DNA of 52,634 nt from a virus, in the IMG/VR virus record IMGVR_UViG_3300028831_000041, positions 1 through 52,634 of that record. One strand, written 5' to 3'. Positions within the stretch are counted from its first letter, which is position 1. Every line of letters begins with the position of its first letter. The notes below the pieces were generated by a model. It saw only the letters and a program-made list of their open reading frames with translations, did not search any database and was not told the origin of the DNA. Below are positions 40,023 through 49,432 of the stretch, piece after piece. The translations under genes were made by a program, and so were the position numbers.

Positions 40023-41537
40023 ATGCCAGCAGATCCAGCAACACAACCAGCTTTTGATACAAGTCCATTTATTGATCCAGCTATCTTGCAACAGTTAGCG
40101 GCGCAACTGCCTTATTACAACTATCAAAACTTGCCAAGAACTGGTGGTCAACCTCAGCAGTCTAACAATAATGGTGGAATATTAGGATCATTGGCTAGTT
40201 TTGCTAATCCATTAGCGGGGTTAATTGGTGGAGGCAATCAGAATAATTCTACGATTGGTAATATAGCATCTATTCTTGATCCTATTGGTGGATCATTTCT
40301 TGGAGGATTATTTGGCGGTGGACGTAGAAGTAATCCACCATTTCAACCTTATGTAGATCAGAATGGAAATTATGTTTGGACTAATCCACAGCATGATAAT
40401 CCTGTTCCACTTGCAAATATCCCAGGTGCTCCACTTGCTCCATCTAGACCATATACTGATACTGCTGAGAATATACAGGCAATTACTGATCTTTTACCTT
40501 ATTATAATCAAGCTATTAATCAAGGTATAGTTCCAAATGCTCTAGCACAATTACAAGGTTCTGCTGCAACTAGTCCAGGATATGCGCAGCTAATGACACA
40601 ATTGTATAATCAATTTGGACCACAACTTAATGCTATCGGGAATGAGATTGCACGACGTAATGCAATGTCTCAGGCACAAACTGAGCAAGAAGTATTAGCT
40701 GGTCCAGGACAGCAATTAATTAATCAAGCTTTACAAGCAGCACAAACGTTTGATCAACCATTCTATTCTGGTAGGCAAGTTGCAGGGAATAGATTACAAG
40801 ATTTACTTGGTTCTATTGATTTAAGTGGTGCTCTTAATCCTAATGAGAGAAATGAGATTCAGAAAGGTCTTGCTTTACAGAATGTCAGAACAGGAACAGC
40901 TAATGCTCCATCACAAACACAAACAGTAGCTAATGCACAGCAATTTGGTCAAGCTGGTTATCAGAGACAACAACAAGCAAAGTCTAATCTTTCTGCTGCT
41001 CTTAATAATGCTGCTGCATTTTTACCTGCTAGTAAATCTGGAGTAGATGTATTTCAAGTTGCTACTGGTAGACCTTCTTATGGTCCTAATCAGGGACAAT
41101 CATTATTCCCTGGAATAAACAATACTCAAGGCGCAGGACAACAAGGAGCAGCACTTGGTAATCAAATATTTGGTGGGATAGGATCATTACAACAACAGAA
41201 TTATAATCTTGATCTTACTAAACAATTGAATACAAAAGATTGGCTCGATAAATTTAATCAATTTACTTCTGGACTGGGTAATCTTACATCTATTGGAGCA
41301 GCAGGAATTGCAGCTTGTTGGATTGCTAGAGAAGTGTATGGAGAGCAATCAAAGAAGTGGAAACAGTTCAGACATTACTTATTTGAAAGCGCCCCGGTTT
41401 GGCTATTCAAATTTTATATAAAATATGGCCAAAAAATTGCAAGGACTATATCTAATAAACCATTGGCTAAGAGAACTATTAAATACTTTATGGATTATGC
41501 AATCAGAAAGAACGTTGCACATCAAGAAGGTTATTAA
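40023..41537 (+). CDS. internal/ejection-type virion protein with CWIAREVYG tail (504 aa)
   Basis: Gln/Asn/Gly-rich body (low-complexity runs such as QQLAAQLPYYNYQ) and an Ala-rich helical stretch. The C-terminal about 70 residues are distinct: CWIAREVYGEQSKKWKQFRHYLF then APVWLFKFYIKYGQKIA, a charged-aromatic module seen at C-termini of several phage and bacterial proteins (CFI-box-like). Likely an ejected virion protein. Confidence 0.6.
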   Translation: MPADPATQPAFDTSPFIDPAILQQLAAQLPYYNYQNLPRTGGQPQQSNNNGGILGSLASFANPLAGLIGGGNQNNSTIGNIASILDPIGGSFLGGLFGGGRRSNPPFQPYVDQNGNYVWTNPQHDNPVPLANIPGAPLAPSRPYTDTAENIQAITDLLPYYNQAINQGIVPNALAQLQGSAATSPGYAQLMTQLYNQFGPQLNAIGNEIARRNAMSQAQTEQEVLAGPGQQLINQALQAAQTFDQPFYSGRQVAGNRLQDLLGSIDLSGALNPNERNEIQKGLALQNVRTGTANAPSQTQTVANAQQFGQAGYQRQQQAKSNLSAALNNAAAFLPASKSGVDVFQVATGRPSYGPNQGQSLFPGINNTQGAGQQGAALGNQIFGGIGSLQQQNYNLDLTKQLNTKDWLDKFNQFTSGLGNLTSIGAAGIAACWIAREVYGEQSKKWKQFRHYLFESAPVWLFKFYIKYGQKIARTISNKPLAKRTIKYFMDYAIRKNVAHQEGY

Positions 41538-41715
41538 TGGTAATGCTCCTACAATTTATCTTGAGGGATTAGATGAATTCACACACCAAGAGCTTAGGGA
41601 TTTTGCTGCTCTATTAAACAAACAAGCATTTCAAATCTATAATCTTAATCATAAGATTGAGATTGAACTTGCAGATAATAAGTTACTGAAAGATGAGAAG
41701 AATAATGTTAAATAG
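41497..41715 (+). CDS. small hypothetical protein (72 aa)
   Basis: The frame is open from 41425, but the ATG at 41497 (MQSERTLHIKK) gives a 41-nt overlap with the preceding gene. The body has strands (IYLEGLDEFT) then a charged helix ending KDEKNNVK. No ribosome site is evident. Function unknown. Confidence 0.5.
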   Translation: MQSERTLHIKKVINGNAPTIYLEGLDEFTHQELRDFAALLNKQAFQIYNLNHKIEIELADNKLLKDEKNNVK

Positions 41716-41726
41716 GAGTTAAAGTT

Positions 41727-42056
41727 ATGTTTGATGAAGATAATTTAGATAGTGGTCAGGATACTATTCAATCTGCTGGAGAAGATTCAGGTGGTGGATT
41801 TTCTGATTGGATACATAGATTTGCTAAGAATTATCTTAAGATGAAGCAAGGTGGTGGTCAACAGCAGCAATCAATGATGAAACCATCTGTTAATATTCCA
41901 CAATCTGAACCATTTGGAGGCAAAGCTGCTCCTATGCTAAGTGCTATTCCACCGCAAAATCAATTTTTTGCAGGCAACATGTCTGCCAATAGCAGTCCTG
42001 ATATTAATTCTATATTGGGAATGTTACAACAGATGAACAATTCACAACAAGGATAA
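41727..42056 (+). CDS. small low-complexity virion protein (109 aa)
   Basis: Gly/Gln-rich with a central helix (FSDWIHRFAKNYLKMKQG) and Pro/Ser-rich ends (PQSEPFGGKAAPML). Resembles disordered ejection-associated proteins. Starts 11 nt after the preceding stop with AGGAG upstream. Confidence 0.55.
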   Translation: MFDEDNLDSGQDTIQSAGEDSGGGFSDWIHRFAKNYLKMKQGGGQQQQSMMKPSVNIPQSEPFGGKAAPMLSAIPPQNQFFAGNMSANSSPDINSILGMLQQMNNSQQG

Positions 42057-42058
42057 TT

Positions 42059-42979
42059 ATGTCTAGCAGAACATTAGGAGAACGATATGGAGGTATAGGA
42101 ACTGGAAGTGGAATACGAAGTTATCCATCAGCAGGTGGAACTACATTATTAGATCTTCTATCTGGTAATACTCCATCTAAATTGATGGAGAAACAGTATG
42201 GATTCGAGAAAGATATGGCAGAGACTTTACAAAGGCATCACATGGAAGAATTGCAATTAGCTGCAAAAATTGCAAAAGATAAAGACTTTAGAGATGCTTT
42301 TCTTAAAAGTGCTCCTCCTGGTGCTTTTGATGCAGAAGGAAAACCTACTAAAGTGTATGATGAATTTCTAAATAATACCGCACTTCAAATGGTAAGAAAT
42401 GCATCACAACAAGCAAAATTGGAAGGTATTGCACTAGATACTGAGAAAAATCCAGATATTCAAGGTGCTGCTAATTTTGGTACTAATTTGAGAGCTACTG
42501 GACTTAAACCAGAAGATATATTTAAAACTACTCCAGGATTAGGAGCTACACCATTACCAAATATTGCTGGAGTTACTGGAAATAAAGGATCACCATTTGG
42601 TCTTAATACTGTAACGGGTGGCACTCCTGGAGGACAACAAGCAGTTACAGATAGTTTTGGGCTGATGCACATGTTAAATGCTCCATCTATTCCTGGTAGA
42701 ATTAATCCAGGATTACCTCCAGTTGATCCTAATCTTCGCAAAAGTATTATGAGTGGTGGTGCAGAAGATACTTCTGTTAATAATGGTCCTCTTAATTTTG
42801 GTGGACTTGGGCAATCAACTGACATGCATAATCCTGCTAGTGGACAATTATCTATTGGTGGTTCTAATGTTCCACAACTTAAATCTATTCCTACTCAACA
42901 AGACATTATGAGCCAGGGTGGTATTGGTGAACTACTGAGAAAACTATTTAGTAGTCCTCTGAGTGTTTCTGGATATTAA
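42059..42979 (+). CDS. disordered virion protein (306 aa)
   Basis: Gly/Ser/Pro-rich throughout. One helical segment (KQYGFEKDMAETLQRHHMEEL) near residues 45-75. Directly before the giant ejection-type protein. Probably an internal virion protein; no family recognised. Confidence 0.55.
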   Translation: MSSRTLGERYGGIGTGSGIRSYPSAGGTTLLDLLSGNTPSKLMEKQYGFEKDMAETLQRHHMEELQLAAKIAKDKDFRDAFLKSAPPGAFDAEGKPTKVYDEFLNNTALQMVRNASQQAKLEGIALDTEKNPDIQGAANFGTNLRATGLKPEDIFKTTPGLGATPLPNIAGVTGNKGSPFGLNTVTGGTPGGQQAVTDSFGLMHMLNAPSIPGRINPGLPPVDPNLRKSIMSGGAEDTSVNNGPLNFGGLGQSTDMHNPASGQLSIGGSNVPQLKSIPTQQDIMSQGGIGELLRKLFSSPLSVSGY

Positions 42980-42980
42980 T

Positions 42981-45900
42981 ATGCCAACAGAAGAACAAAA
43001 GAGAGCAATAGTAGTAGCACATGGATTAGATCCTAATAGTGTTACTATTGATGATGATCTACAATCTTTCTCGTATCTTCCTACAAATTTACAACCTACT
43101 GTATCACCACAAGTAATAACACCAAAGCTGCAAGCAACTGGAGATAGTCCACTAACAACTGGTGTTAAATCTTTTGCACAAGGAGCATTACCAGCAGTTG
43201 GTGGTGGAGCAGCAGCAGGATTAGCAGCAGCAGGTCTTGGAGAAGCAGGATTAGGATTAACTGCTACTGGTCCAGGTGCTCTATTAGGAATACCTCTAAT
43301 TGGATTAGCAGCATATCTTGGTTCTAAAGGTGTTGGTAAATTACAACAATCTGTAGAACCACAATCTTGGCAACAAAATGTAGCACAATCAGAACAACAA
43401 AATCCTGTTGCTGCGAGACTAGGGGATATTGCTACAATACCTCTTGGAGGACTTAATCCTTCTCCAACTAGAGCAATAGAAGCTACTGGTACACTCGGCA
43501 AGATTATAGGATCTCTTGGGAGTGCAGAATCTTCTTTAGGTAGAACTCCTTGGAGTAAAGTTGATGAGTTGTCAAATCTAATTAATGTTGGAGCGGGAGC
43601 TGGTCTTGGTGCAGGACAAAATGTTCTTGGTCAACTTGGTAGTAATCAACCATTCTCTATACAAGATCTTCTATTGTCTGGTGGATTGGGCGCTCTATTT
43701 AATAAGCCCAATGCTATTGGACAAAGATTTGGTTTTCATGATATACAACAACCAGACATAAGTGATCTATTACAGGGTCAATTAACCAGAGGAACACCAC
43801 AACAACCACAATTAAGAGCAACTGGTGATGTTACTCCTCCTGGTCCTATTGTTGGACAATTTGGTGATGTTTATGAATTGCCTGGTACTACTATAAAACC
43901 AGGTAAAGGTAAAGTTAAAGCACCAAAACAAGGAAAACCTTATGTTGGAATGGGTGAAGCTGTTACTGGCAAATCTGCTGCTGAAAGTGCAGCAACTATT
44001 GAACAATATTATAAAGATCTTGCTGAACAAGAAAGACAATTAAAGGAACAATTAGGTCAAGAGCAGCTTACTGAAGATAATAGGCAGGAAGCTCTCAAGA
44101 GACTTAATGAATTGTATGACCTGAGAGCACAAGCAGAACAGAGTCGTGCTACTCAAGAACAACAAGTTAATGATCTTTGGCAATCGCTATTACAAAAGAA
44201 GGCGGCGCTTGAATCTACACCAAAGTTTTATGAGTCTAAGAGTGGCATAGGTCCACCACAAGTTCCAAATGCTCCTACAGAAACGCTGAGAACTACACCA
44301 ACTGGTGGTCCAGTGGCAGATTTGCTTGAACATTTAGTAAGCACAGGAATTGAACGTCCTGAAATAATTAAAAGAGTTAGAAGAAAAGGACAACAAGAAG
44401 TCAATCTTTCAGAAGAAACTAAAGCTGAACTTGATGATTTGCAGGCACGTAGAATGGAAGCACAAGCTAGTGGTGAACAAATGCCTAAGTATTCAGAGGA
44501 GAGTAAATTACCAACAGAATCAAAAGGATTACCAGGAAGGTTAACTTTTAGGTCTTGGGTTAAGATGATAGAAAATGCTTTAGCTAATAGAGATTATGCA
44601 CACCAAGACGCTTTAATTAAAAGTTATCCAGATTATAGTAAAATTTATAGACAAGGTATTGCTGGAAGGCCACTTTCTGAAGGTGAAGCATCTTTAGGAC
44701 AAAATCAATCACCCTCAGACATTTCAACTGAAGCTGAGAGACAATTCTTAGAGTCCAACCAACCAAAAGCAGCAACCTCTAAGTGGTACGATATTATCAA
44801 TGAGTGGGCAAAGTCTAAGGGTATCACTATTTCAGATAAAGGTGATCTTGTAGATTCTACTACAGGTAAGCCTATTGCTGGTGCTACCCTTTCAGACATT
44901 GGTGGACTACCTAAAGAGATTCTGATTAATCCAAATAAGGCTGGTGCAGATACACAGATGCATGAGATTGGTCATTGGCTTCTTGGAATACTACGTAATT
45001 CAGATAGACCACGTGATAAGGCATTTGTTAGAAAATTTGAGGACACTGTATCAAAAGATCCGGACTATACTAGATGGAAATCTGAGCGAGACGCCGCAAC
45101 TTTATCATCTACTCCAGAAGAATACATTGCTACAAATAATGGTTATGAATTTCTGAACAGACATCTTAATACTGCAAAAGAAACGCCATTCAAGAAGTGG
45201 ATGAATGATTTCTCTAGTTATTTAAAGACACGTTTTACTAAACATGCTTCTAAAGAGGATTATCAGCGCCTTCTTAATTACAAAATAATGTATGAGCGTA
45301 ATCTTAGTCCTACTAAAATAGGTGGCGCTATTACTACATCACAGCAGCAATCAGAAGAAAGCAAACTATCATCGCCTCTGCGAGAAGAACTTCAGAATCT
45401 AATACCAGCAGTTCAACTAAAGAATGGTAATGTAATTAAGGCTGAATCTGCTGATGACACTCATGGAGATGTTTGGAAAAAAATACAACAATTTCATCCA
45501 ACTGTTCCTGAAATGTTAAAAGCTACACAAGGTTCACAAGAGGGATTCTTTGAACCTAAGAGCGGACAGTTTTATACTCGTGGAGAAGCTCACAACAAAT
45601 ATAAGATATTTACTAGTGCTCAATTGTCAGAACAATCAAAACTAGCATTAGATGATCACAATCTTCGCTATATAGTTGGTGATATTGATCGTATTCGTGA
45701 AGGACTTGAAAATGATGAAATATCTCCAAAAGCAGCAATTAGTGCTAAAGGTGGTCTAGTAGATAATTATGATTGGTCAAATTTACCTCGTACTAAAGAT
45801 TATCTCGATAATTCGATGAGACCACAAAATCATCTTTCTTGGTCAGTTCTGAAGAAGATGCTCATTAATGAGACTGCTTCTAATAAAGGCATTAAAGCAC

Positions 45901-48900
45901 CTCCATTCCAAGAGCAACTAAAACCAAAAGCAGAGTTTAATATTCCAGAAGGTGAAACTCCAGAAAGTCTTAATAAACAGATTGAGGAGCCAGCGCTTCA
46001 AGAACAAGTAAAGTCTGAACCAACTATATCAAAACCTGAAGCGCAGTTCCAGAAGAAATCTGCTGAGGAAGTTTCTAGGAGATTGAAGGAAATACAATTA
46101 GGTAAGACTCCAACTAAGCTTGATTTAGCACAGAAAGCACAAAGTAGAATAGAGAAATTAGCTGCTACTGATCCTGAGTATAAAGCTATTCTTGAACATA
46201 AGTTTCCTAAGACTGTTGAGTTCTACTTACGAGACGAGTATGATAATGCTATTAAACAGTTACGTGAATCAAAATCAGAAGATGAATCGCGTGTAGCATT
46301 AGCTAGGATGAGAGATCTTGAAGCTAAACATGAATCATTAACTGCCTCTAAAGGACTAAATAGATTTGAGTATCCTCCACTTAATGAAACTAAGTATAGT
46401 GAGGAATCTAAATTAAGAAAAGCATCAGGTGAAGGAAAAATTCCTTATCCTTTTAAGATGAGTGAGCTTGAGAAACCAGCTAAGTCTTATATGGATTACA
46501 TAAGAAGTCCAGAAGCTGCTGCTAATGCTAAAGAATATCAATCTATTGTAGATGATCTTAATAAGGATTTAGCTTATAAAACAAAAGCAATCTATTCACC
46601 AGAAGATATTGATTCTATTCTAAATGATCCAGCAGAACATGAAATGCTTAGAAAGCAACTTGGTGATTTAAAGGCTAATGAATTTATAGATCGTTATCAA
46701 AAGTTACTTGAGAAAGAAAAACCAAGCACTAGTCTCTACAATCTTTATCAAGATATAAATAATCCTGAGTCTATTAGAGAACGTCGCCTTAATCAAGAAT
46801 CAAGTAAACTAAAAAATGAACCAAATCTAGGCTCTCGTAATAAGGAGATACAATCATATAAAGGTGAAGCTGGTGCTCTACCTTATTCTACATTTAGACC
46901 AACAGCTACTCAATTATCACAGCTTGAGAGACAAGGACCATCAGGAGAATTAGCAGCTCGTGGAATTGCTACCTATTTACCTTTGAAAGATACAATGTTT
47001 GGTTCTTATTATGCTCCAATACTAAGAGCAAAAGAAGCTAATAAGTTATCTGATGATGACATGAATAAGATAGAACGTATTGGTATTAAGGAATATCGCA
47101 ATGACAAGTTCTATCGTGATGAATTAACTCCACCTCAGCAGAAAGTTTATGATGTAATAAGACAACAACTTCGTAGAAAACAAGAAGAACAAATTGCTGT
47201 TGGACAACCAGTCATTAGATATAAGGGTAATAAGCAAGTATATGATCTTCCAAAGATTGATGAACATTATTGGCCACAACGTATTGCTCCAAATGTGGCA
47301 GATTTTATTTCATCGCATCCACAATCAGAAGTCACACGAAATATTCACGAGGATTTCATTAAACATAATGAAGATATGGGTATTTCAACAGAAGAAGCAG
47401 AAAAGAAATGGGAAGCACTACGTACAGCGTATGACAATAGTGAAATTAATCTCACACGATTCAATGCAAATCGAAAGATGGAAGGAGTTGGATTACCTGA
47501 TAGTATGATGAGAGAAGGAGCAATGAAGAATCTCTTTTCATACTTTAATAGAGTTGCTGCTGACAGAGCTTATCATGATGTGTTTGAAAAGAATCCAGAG
47601 TTATTAAATGCTATCGGAAAAAAGACTGATGCTTGGGGTAAAGATTATGGGTTTGATCCAAATAAAGATATTGGATCATCTGAACCATTAGCTGATATAA
47701 TGGATAAGATTCATGGTGAAGCATTTGATAAAGGTGAAAAGAATTTGAAGGCAACAATGCGTGTAGCATCAGCGGCAATGTTAGGACCACTTACTAATGT
47801 TCATATAATGGGTTCTAGTATTGCTAATAGTACACAATACGCTAAACCCTCAGAATTACCTAGAGCAATGATGGCTGGTCTTAGTAACATTGGAGATTCG
47901 GTAAAAACAATAGTTGAGACAGGTTATCATAAACCACAACTTAGTAAGGCATCTGATATACTTGATAGAACCAATACATCTTTTGAGCGACTACAAGCAC
48001 TTGCAAATACAATAGGCAATCTGTCGGGCCGCGACTTTACAAATAAGTGGACAAAAGCCTATCTACAAGGATTCTTTGAACACATTGTTCCTCTTAGAAT
48101 TGATGAAGCAAACGGTGGAGATAAGTCAGCAGCTAACTTCATGAAACAAGCTGACCCTAATTGGACAGCTAATAAAAACTATAGTGAGTCAGATTTACAG
48201 AAGATTGCCTCTAATATGGCTTCTCTTGTGCATGGAGCGCATGATGCTAGGACGTTGCCTGGATGGATGATGAATGAGACCGCCATACAGCCATTCTTCT
48301 CCTTGGCATCATGGAATATAGCCCAAACGAACGCCTGGATGCGCAATGTATTGACGCCAGCCACAAAGTATGGGAATTACACTCCACTTATAATGTCACT
48401 CTTTGGAACAGCTTTGGGCGGCTACATTATTAAACAAGCGCGTGAAGCGATAGCAGATAAGAAAAGTCCTATTCCTTCACTTGGAGAGATAATAAACTCA
48501 TCGAGAGGAGCAGAAGGAAATCTGAATAATCTTGCTTATAATCTAATAGCATTTCAAGCATACACTGGCTTTGCTGGTGCTCTATCTGTGACAGCAAAAG
48601 CTATAGAAGATGTTATGCACAAGAACATTCCTCAAGGCGCGGCGTTTCCACTTGATGAAGTAATTAGTAATCCCATGCATCGTATTGGTCAAGCTGTTGG
48701 TGCTCTCATTAATGATCCTGCTGCTAATTTTTGGAGTATTGCTCCAAAGTTAGTGCTTGATATTGGTAAAGAGAATGTTCAACTTGCCAGAATAGCTACG
48801 TCATGGCTTGCTAATACAGGGCATCCTGAAGGAGAACACTATCTGAAGGAATTAAATAGAAAAAATCAAGATCTTAGGAGATTTGAAATGGTTGAAAATA

Positions 48901-49265
48901 TGCCTTATGAATGGCAAACTGGTGCAGTAGGTAATCCGTATATGGACATGGAAATGAAGAAATTTAAGAGAACATCAAACATTAGAGAAGCTGCACAAGA
49001 ATTGCCAGTATTAATACAGACTGCATTTCAAGAAGCAAAAGATGCTGGTAATAGCCCTGATGTTCTAAAGAAACAACTACTAAAACTTAAGGAGAATACT
49101 TATGAGACTATGCCATCTCCTGATAGAGTTCCACAAACATTTATTAGGTATCTCACGTTTCTGAATCGAACACAAGGACCAGAAGAAGCCTCAAAGAGAT
49201 ACACTGATTACGTCACTAAGAACTATATCAATAAGGCTAAGTCTGAGATGGTGCCTTCACTTTAA
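42981..49265 (+). CDS. giant ejection-type virion protein with HEIGH zincin motif (2094 aa)
   Basis: ATG at 42981 has GGATAT upstream. A glycine-zipper-like hydrophobic segment lies near residues 70-110 (AAAGLAAAGLGEAGLG). The HExxH zinc-protease motif HEIGHW is at about residue 661 with downstream helices (KAFVRKFEDTVSK). SEESKL-like phrases recur at about residues 505, 791, 883, 1139 and 1272. The C-terminal third has further hydrophobic segments (LIMSLFGTALGGYIIKQ). This is the profile of a large polyvalent or internal virion protein injected with the genome; the protease may act on it or on the cell envelope. Confidence 0.75.
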   Translation: MPTEEQKRAIVVAHGLDPNSVTIDDDLQSFSYLPTNLQPTVSPQVITPKLQATGDSPLTTGVKSFAQGALPAVGGGAAAGLAAAGLGEAGLGLTATGPGALLGIPLIGLAAYLGSKGVGKLQQSVEPQSWQQNVAQSEQQNPVAARLGDIATIPLGGLNPSPTRAIEATGTLGKIIGSLGSAESSLGRTPWSKVDELSNLINVGAGAGLGAGQNVLGQLGSNQPFSIQDLLLSGGLGALFNKPNAIGQRFGFHDIQQPDISDLLQGQLTRGTPQQPQLRATGDVTPPGPIVGQFGDVYELPGTTIKPGKGKVKAPKQGKPYVGMGEAVTGKSAAESAATIEQYYKDLAEQERQLKEQLGQEQLTEDNRQEALKRLNELYDLRAQAEQSRATQEQQVNDLWQSLLQKKAALESTPKFYESKSGIGPPQVPNAPTETLRTTPTGGPVADLLEHLVSTGIERPEIIKRVRRKGQQEVNLSEETKAELDDLQARRMEAQASGEQMPKYSEESKLPTESKGLPGRLTFRSWVKMIENALANRDYAHQDALIKSYPDYSKIYRQGIAGRPLSEGEASLGQNQSPSDISTEAERQFLESNQPKAATSKWYDIINEWAKSKGITISDKGDLVDSTTGKPIAGATLSDIGGLPKEILINPNKAGADTQMHEIGHWLLGILRNSDRPRDKAFVRKFEDTVSKDPDYTRWKSERDAATLSSTPEEYIATNNGYEFLNRHLNTAKETPFKKWMNDFSSYLKTRFTKHASKEDYQRLLNYKIMYERNLSPTKIGGAITTSQQQSEESKLSSPLREELQNLIPAVQLKNGNVIKAESADDTHGDVWKKIQQFHPTVPEMLKATQGSQEGFFEPKSGQFYTRGEAHNKYKIFTSAQLSEQSKLALDDHNLRYIVGDIDRIREGLENDEISPKAAISAKGGLVDNYDWSNLPRTKDYLDNSMRPQNHLSWSVLKKMLINETASNKGIKAPPFQEQLKPKAEFNIPEGETPESLNKQIEEPALQEQVKSEPTISKPEAQFQKKSAEEVSRRLKEIQLGKTPTKLDLAQKAQSRIEKLAATDPEYKAILEHKFPKTVEFYLRDEYDNAIKQLRESKSEDESRVALARMRDLEAKHESLTASKGLNRFEYPPLNETKYSEESKLRKASGEGKIPYPFKMSELEKPAKSYMDYIRSPEAAANAKEYQSIVDDLNKDLAYKTKAIYSPEDIDSILNDPAEHEMLRKQLGDLKANEFIDRYQKLLEKEKPSTSLYNLYQDINNPESIRERRLNQESSKLKNEPNLGSRNKEIQSYKGEAGALPYSTFRPTATQLSQLERQGPSGELAARGIATYLPLKDTMFGSYYAPILRAKEANKLSDDDMNKIERIGIKEYRNDKFYRDELTPPQQKVYDVIRQQLRRKQEEQIAVGQPVIRYKGNKQVYDLPKIDEHYWPQRIAPNVADFISSHPQSEVTRNIHEDFIKHNEDMGISTEEAEKKWEALRTAYDNSEINLTRFNANRKMEGVGLPDSMMREGAMKNLFSYFNRVAADRAYHDVFEKNPELLNAIGKKTDAWGKDYGFDPNKDIGSSEPLADIMDKIHGEAFDKGEKNLKATMRVASAAMLGPLTNVHIMGSSIANSTQYAKPSELPRAMMAGLSNIGDSVKTIVETGYHKPQLSKASDILDRTNTSFERLQALANTIGNLSGRDFTNKWTKAYLQGFFEHIVPLRIDEANGGDKSAANFMKQADPNWTANKNYSESDLQKIASNMASLVHGAHDARTLPGWMMNETAIQPFFSLASWNIAQTNAWMRNVLTPATKYGNYTPLIMSLFGTALGGYIIKQAREAIADKKSPIPSLGEIINSSRGAEGNLNNLAYNLIAFQAYTGFAGALSVTAKAIEDVMHKNIPQGAAFPLDEVISNPMHRIGQAVGALINDPAANFWSIAPKLVLDIGKENVQLARIATSWLANTGHPEGEHYLKELNRKNQDLRRFEMVENMPYEWQTGAVGNPYMDMEMKKFKRTSNIREAAQELPVLIQTAFQEAKDAGNSPDVLKKQLLKLKENTYETMPSPDRVPQTFIRYLTFLNRTQGPEEASKRYTDYVTKNYINKAKSEMVPSL

Positions 49266-49432
49266 TTAGTAGCTTCGGATAGTTGTTTTTCTAGCCTGTT
49301 TACCTGTGCTTGTAATTGCTTAGCATTGAATAGCCAAGAGTCTCTTTCTTCTTTTAAGTTACTAATCAGAGCATGTAACTTAGCTAATCCTATTGCTGAA
49401 TCTTTATTATATTCTTCTTCAAGTTGTGTCAT
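49262..49432 (-). CDS. coiled-coil small protein (56 aa)
   Basis: ATG at 49432-49430 to TAA at 49264-49262. Helical (EEEYNKDSAIGLAKLHALI; QAQVNRLEKQLSE). Its ATG overlaps the upstream stop as ATGA. Its stop overlaps the stop of the convergent 2094-residue gene. Function unknown. Confidence 0.6.
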   Translation of the reverse strand: MTQLEEEYNKDSAIGLAKLHALISNLKEERDSWLFNAKQLQAQVNRLEKQLSEATN

